NCBI GenBank assembly: GCA_048265185.1 | Contig: JBLXBZ010000022.1 | Coordinates: forward strand, 1-17,542 | DNA: 17,542 nt | Reading direction: 5' to 3' | From: JBLXBZ01 sp048265185 | GTDB taxonomy: Bacteria > Pseudomonadota > Alphaproteobacteria > Rhizobiales > Stappiaceae | Part shown: positions 14,284-17,542 of the stretch, piece after piece | Numbering within the stretch: the stretch's first letter is position 1 | Layout: every line of letters begins with the position of its first letter | Notes under the pieces: model-generated | The model's database searches: none | Told to the model about the DNA's origin: nothing | What the model saw: only the letters and a program-made list of their open reading frames with translations | Program-made: the position numbers and the translations under genes

Positions 14284-14343
14284 GATTCTGCGTGTCTGGA
14301 ATGTGCTTAGACTGTAGAGACGATCTAAGGTGAAGGGCAAGAA

Positions 14344-14715
14344 ATGCCGACGATCAACCAGTTGATCCGCAAGCCGCGGAAGGATCCGCCCCGCAGGAAC
14401 AAGGTTCCTGCTATGGAGGCTTGTCCACAAAAGCGTGGTGTTTGTACGCGCGTCTACACCACTACGCCGAAGAAGCCGAACTCGGCGCTTCGTAAAGTGG
14501 CGAAGATCCGTCTGACAAATGGCTACGAAGTTATTGGTTATATCCCGGGTGAGGGGCATAATCTGCAAGAGCACTCGGTAGTTATGATCCGTGGCGGCCG
14601 CGTCAAGGATTTGCCGGGTGTTCGTTATCACGTCATTCGTGGCGTCCTTGATACGCAAGGTGTCAAAGACCGTAAGCAGCGCCGTTCGAAGTATGGCGCG
14701 AAGCGCCCGAAATGA
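14344..14715 (+). CDS. rpsL: 30S ribosomal protein S12
   Basis: This 123-residue protein lies at the decoding centre and governs accuracy. Diagnostic motifs are PTINQLIRK at the start, TPKKPNSALRKVAK (41-54) and RGGRVKDLPGVRYH (83-96). K43 and K88, the main streptomycin-resistance positions, are wild type, as is P91. D89 is the residue methylthiolated by RimO in other bacteria. The ribosome-binding site is the purine-rich gaaggg about 7 bases before the ATG. It is the first gene of the str operon, with rpsG 38 bases downstream. Confidence 0.99.
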   Translation: MPTINQLIRKPRKDPPRRNKVPAMEACPQKRGVCTRVYTTTPKKPNSALRKVAKIRLTNGYEVIGYIPGEGHNLQEHSVVMIRGGRVKDLPGVRYHVIRGVLDTQGVKDRKQRRSKYGAKRPK

Positions 14716-14753
14716 TCGGTCCCTCAACACGTTATAAGGGGTGAGGATTCAGT

Positions 14754-15224
14754 ATGTCTCGCCGTCATAGTGCTGAAAAGCGTGAAATTATCCCGGATCC
14801 AAAATTCGGGGATGTCGTAATCACTAAGTTCATGAACTCGGTGATGCGCGATGGAAAGAAATCAGCCGCCGAGCGTATCGTTTATGGTGCTCTTGAGGTT
14901 GTGGAAGGTAAAGCCAAGCAGGATCCTGTTGAGGTTTTCCACGAGGCTCTCGGTAACGTGATGCCACAGGTTGAGGTACGTTCGCGGCGCGTTGGCGGTG
15001 CGACTTACCAGGTTCCTGTTGAAGTTCGCACCGAGCGCCGGCAAGCGCTAGCCATTCGTTGGTTGATTTCAGCTGCGCGTAATCGCAATGAAACAACTAT
15101 GGTTGATCGCTTGTCAGGTGAGTTGCTCGATGCCGCGAATAACCGTGGCACGGCCGTAAAGAAGCGTGAAGATACGCACCGGATGGCAGACGCCAACCGC
15201 GCCTTCTCGCATTATCGCTGGTAA
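14754..15224 (+). CDS. rpsG: 30S ribosomal protein S7
   Basis: This 156-residue primary assembly protein nucleates the 3' domain of 16S rRNA and lies near the E site and mRNA exit. It begins MSRRHSAEKREI with the family DPKFGDVVITKFMN pattern. The central PVEVRTERRQALAIRWLI (87-104) and C-terminal REDTHRMADANRAFSHYRW are characteristic. The length equals the standard 156 residues. A ggggtgagg stretch upstream provides the ribosome-binding site. fusA follows after 24 bases, so the str genes are cotranscribed. Confidence 0.99.
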   Translation: MSRRHSAEKREIIPDPKFGDVVITKFMNSVMRDGKKSAAERIVYGALEVVEGKAKQDPVEVFHEALGNVMPQVEVRSRRVGGATYQVPVEVRTERRQALAIRWLISAARNRNETTMVDRLSGELLDAANNRGTAVKKREDTHRMADANRAFSHYRW

Positions 15225-15248
15225 ACTGTACTCGTAGAGGCTGACGTT

Positions 15249-17324
15249 ATGTCGCGCACCCATAAAATCGAGGACTACCGGAATTTCGGCATCATGGCTC
15301 ACATTGATGCGGGGAAGACCACAACAACAGAACGGATTCTGTTCTACACCGGTAAAAGTCATAAAATCGGTGAAGTTCATGATGGCGCCGCCACGATGGA
15401 CTGGATGGAACAGGAGCAGGAGCGCGGTATTACGATTACGTCGGCCGCTACTACTGCGTTCTGGAACGAGAAGCGTTTGAACATCATTGACACTCCAGGT
15501 CACGTTGACTTCACGATTGAAGTTGAGCGTTCCTTGCGAGTTCTTGATGGCGCTGTAGCGCTTCTTGATGCGAATGCCGGCGTTGAGCCGCAAACTGAAA
15601 CTGTCTGGCGTCAGGCTGACAAGTATCATGTTCCGCGGATGATCTTCGTCAATAAGATGGACAAGCTCGGCGCTGACTTTTTGCGTTGTGTCGACATGAT
15701 CAAGAAGCGTCTTGGCGCGACCCCGCTGGTTCTCCAGCTTCCGGTTGGCGCGGAGACGGAATTTGCGGGTCTTGTTGATCTTATCAAAATGAAAGCTTTG
15801 ATCTGGCGTGACGAGTCACTTGGCGCGGCTTGGGACGAAGTCGACATTCCAGAAGATATGGTTGATCAGGCTCAGGAATACCGTGAGCTTCTGATTGAAG
15901 TCGCCGTAGAGGCTGACGAAGCCGCCATGGAAGCTTATCTGGAAGGCGTTGAGCCGACCAATGAACAGCTTCACGCGCTTATCCGTAAGGGTACGATCGA
16001 CAATCTTTTCGTTCCGGTTCTTTGCGGTTCCGCATTTAAGAACAAGGGCGTTCAGCCGCTCCTTGACGCGGTTGTCGCATATTTGCCAAGCCCGATTGAC
16101 GTTCCTGCGATCAAGGGTATCGACCCTAAGACGGAAACTGAAATTGTTCGCAAGGCGAATGATGAAGAGCCGCTTGGCATTCTTGCGTTTAAGATTGCAA
16201 ACGATCCGTTCGTTGGCTCGTTGACTTTCTGCCGCATCTATTCCGGCGTGTTGTCCAAAGGGGTCACCCTTTTGAACACCGTTAAGGAAAAGAAAGAGCG
16301 CGTCGGTCGTATGATGCAGATGCATTCTAACTCGCGTGAAGACATCGATATCGCCTATGCTGGCGACATTGTGGCTATCGCGGGTCTGAAAGACACGACA
16401 ACTGGCGATACGCTCTGCGATCCTTTGAAGCCGGTTATTCTTGAGCGTATGGAATTCCCCGATCCCGTCATTGAGATCGCGGTTGAACCTAAGACCAAGA
16501 GTGACCAGGAAAAAATGGGTCTTGCTCTTAACCGTCTTGCTGCTGAAGATCCTTCTTTCCGCGTTAAAACGGATGAAGAATCAGGCCAGACGATTATTGC
16601 TGGCATGGGTGAATTGCACCTCGATATTCTTGTTGACCGCATGAAGCGTGAATTCAAGGTTGAGGCGAATATCGGCGCCCCGCAGGTTGCTTATCGTGAA
16701 ACCATTACGCGTCAGGCGGATGTGGATTACACGCATAAGAAACAGTCTGGCGGTACCGGTCAGTTCGCGCGCATCAAGCTGACAATCGAGCCTTCGGAAG
16801 TTGGCGCAGGTTATGAGTTTGAGAGCACGGTCGTCGGCGGTAACGTTCCCAAGGAGTATATTCCGGGCGTTACCAAAGGGATCGAGAGCGTGATGACTTC
16901 TGGCCCGTTGGCCGGGTTCCCCATGGTCGACATCAAGGCGACTTTGACGGACGGCGCGTACCATGACGTTGACTCCAGCGTTCTCGCGTTTGAGATCGCC
17001 GGTCGTGCAGGCTTCCGTGAAGCTATCCAGAAAGCTGGACCTAAGCTTCTCGAGCCAATCATGAAGGTCGAGGTTGTTACGCCGGAAGACTATATGGGTG
17101 ACGTGATCGGCGACTTGAATTCACGTCGTGGTCAAATCACCGGAACAGAAAACCGCGGTATCGTAACCGTGGTGAACGCAATGGTCCCGCTGGCCAATAT
17201 GTTTGGGTACGTCAACAACCTGCGCTCGATGTCGCAGGGTCGGGCTCAGTATTCGATGGTCTTCGATCACTATGAGCAGGTGCCTCAGGCCGTTGCTCAA
17301 GAGGTTCAGGCGAAATACGCCTGA
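15249..17324 (+). CDS. fusA: Elongation factor G
   Basis: This 691-residue translational GTPase drives tRNA-mRNA translocation and, with RRF, ribosome recycling. The G1 loop AHIDAGKTTTTE lies at 17-28, switch I ERGITITSA at 58-66, G3 DTPGHVDF at 81-88 and G4 NKMD at 135-138. Domain IV carries TDGAYHDVDSS with H572 at the loop tip that reaches the decoding site. The C-terminus has the domain V pattern around DLNSRRGQI and ends QEVQAKYA. The length is slightly shorter than E. coli EF-G (704) and normal for alphaproteobacteria. It is in the canonical str position and tuf starts 48 bases after the stop. Confidence 0.99.
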   Translation: MSRTHKIEDYRNFGIMAHIDAGKTTTTERILFYTGKSHKIGEVHDGAATMDWMEQEQERGITITSAATTAFWNEKRLNIIDTPGHVDFTIEVERSLRVLDGAVALLDANAGVEPQTETVWRQADKYHVPRMIFVNKMDKLGADFLRCVDMIKKRLGATPLVLQLPVGAETEFAGLVDLIKMKALIWRDESLGAAWDEVDIPEDMVDQAQEYRELLIEVAVEADEAAMEAYLEGVEPTNEQLHALIRKGTIDNLFVPVLCGSAFKNKGVQPLLDAVVAYLPSPIDVPAIKGIDPKTETEIVRKANDEEPLGILAFKIANDPFVGSLTFCRIYSGVLSKGVTLLNTVKEKKERVGRMMQMHSNSREDIDIAYAGDIVAIAGLKDTTTGDTLCDPLKPVILERMEFPDPVIEIAVEPKTKSDQEKMGLALNRLAAEDPSFRVKTDEESGQTIIAGMGELHLDILVDRMKREFKVEANIGAPQVAYRETITRQADVDYTHKKQSGGTGQFARIKLTIEPSEVGAGYEFESTVVGGNVPKEYIPGVTKGIESVMTSGPLAGFPMVDIKATLTDGAYHDVDSSVLAFEIAGRAGFREAIQKAGPKLLEPIMKVEVVTPEDYMGDVIGDLNSRRGQITGTENRGIVTVVNAMVPLANMFGYVNNLRSMSQGRAQYSMVFDHYEQVPQAVAQEVQAKYA

Positions 17325-17372
17325 ACTTGAAGAACCGCCCAATTTTTAAGACAAAGGTAACGGAGAAATCCG

Positions 17373-17542
17373 ATGGCTAAAGAGAAATTCGAGCGCAATA
17401 AGCCGCATGTGAACATTGGCACGATTGGCCACGTTGATCACGGCAAAACCACGCTTACAGCTGCGATCACCAAGCAATTTGGTGACTTCAAGGCTTATGA
17501 TGAAATCGATGGCGCTCCTGAAGAGCGTGCTCGCGGCATCAC
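17373..17542 (+). CDS. tuf: Elongation factor Tu, N-terminal fragment (cut by window end)
   Basis: The first 57 residues of EF-Tu are present. The G1 loop GHVDHGKT lies at 19-26, and the fragment ends in the start of switch I, PEERARGIT. The segment KQFGDFKAYDEIDGAPEE resembles alphaproteobacterial EF-Tu. A GGAG Shine-Dalgarno at 17362-17365 is 7 bases from the ATG. This is the tufA position at the end of the str operon. It does not overlap in sequence with the tuf tail at 1-75, so identity between the two copies cannot be judged from this window. Confidence 0.98.
   Translation, partial: MAKEKFERNKPHVNIGTIGHVDHGKTTLTAAITKQFGDFKAYDEIDGAPEERARGI

Noticed and set aside
1..17542. CRISPR arrays, insertion sequences, phage or integrase genes, toxin-antitoxin pairs
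   Set aside because: I looked for regular short repeats, transposase-like frames, paired terminal repeats and small two-gene cassettes and saw none.

Overview
The window is a core chromosomal segment from an alphaproteobacterium of moderate GC. It is the fused secE-nusG-rplKAJL-rpoBC / rpsL-rpsG-fusA-tuf region. Evidence for the assignment is a tuf-tRNA-Trp-secE-nusG junction, an RpoB of 1380 residues and RpoC of 1399 residues of alphaproteobacterial type, a GTG-started rplJ, and an EF-Tu N-terminus resembling marine Rhodobacterales/Hyphomonadales-like groups. I cannot fix the family from sequence alone. All core genes are on the + strand and intact, except the two tuf fragments cut by the window edges.

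Layout. Positions 1-75 are the 3' end of one tuf gene. tRNA-Trp(CCA) follows at 190-265. Next come secE and nusG (369-1140), rplK-rplA (1309-2437), a structured rplJ leader holding a recognisable L10-binding element (about 2507-2580), and rplJ-rplL (2766-3719). A hairpin-rich spacer leads to rpoB and rpoC (3922-12365), which end at a strong intrinsic terminator (12412-12442). The str operon follows: rpsL, rpsG and fusA (14344-17324), then the 5' end of a second tuf at 17373. The products form one growth-rate-controlled expression machine: secretion channel subunit, transcription elongation factor, ribosomal stalk and L1/L11 proteins, RNA polymerase core, S12/S7, and the elongation factors. Spacers carry stable RNA hairpins that probably set relative yields and mediate r-protein autoregulation.

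The accessory part is the ~1.9 kb between the rpoC terminator and rpsL. It holds a secreted protein that looks like a delta-class carbonic anhydrase (12533-13351), a small acidic protein of unknown function (13488-13790), and an AT-rich stretch with one doubtful ORF (13829-14047). The str operon appears to have its own leader with three hairpins and a possible promoter.

I see no CRISPR array, insertion sequence, phage gene or integrase. Nothing here is clearly a new multi-gene system. The most interesting items are the carbonic anhydrase placed in the str region, the unknown small protein beside it, and several structured spacers.
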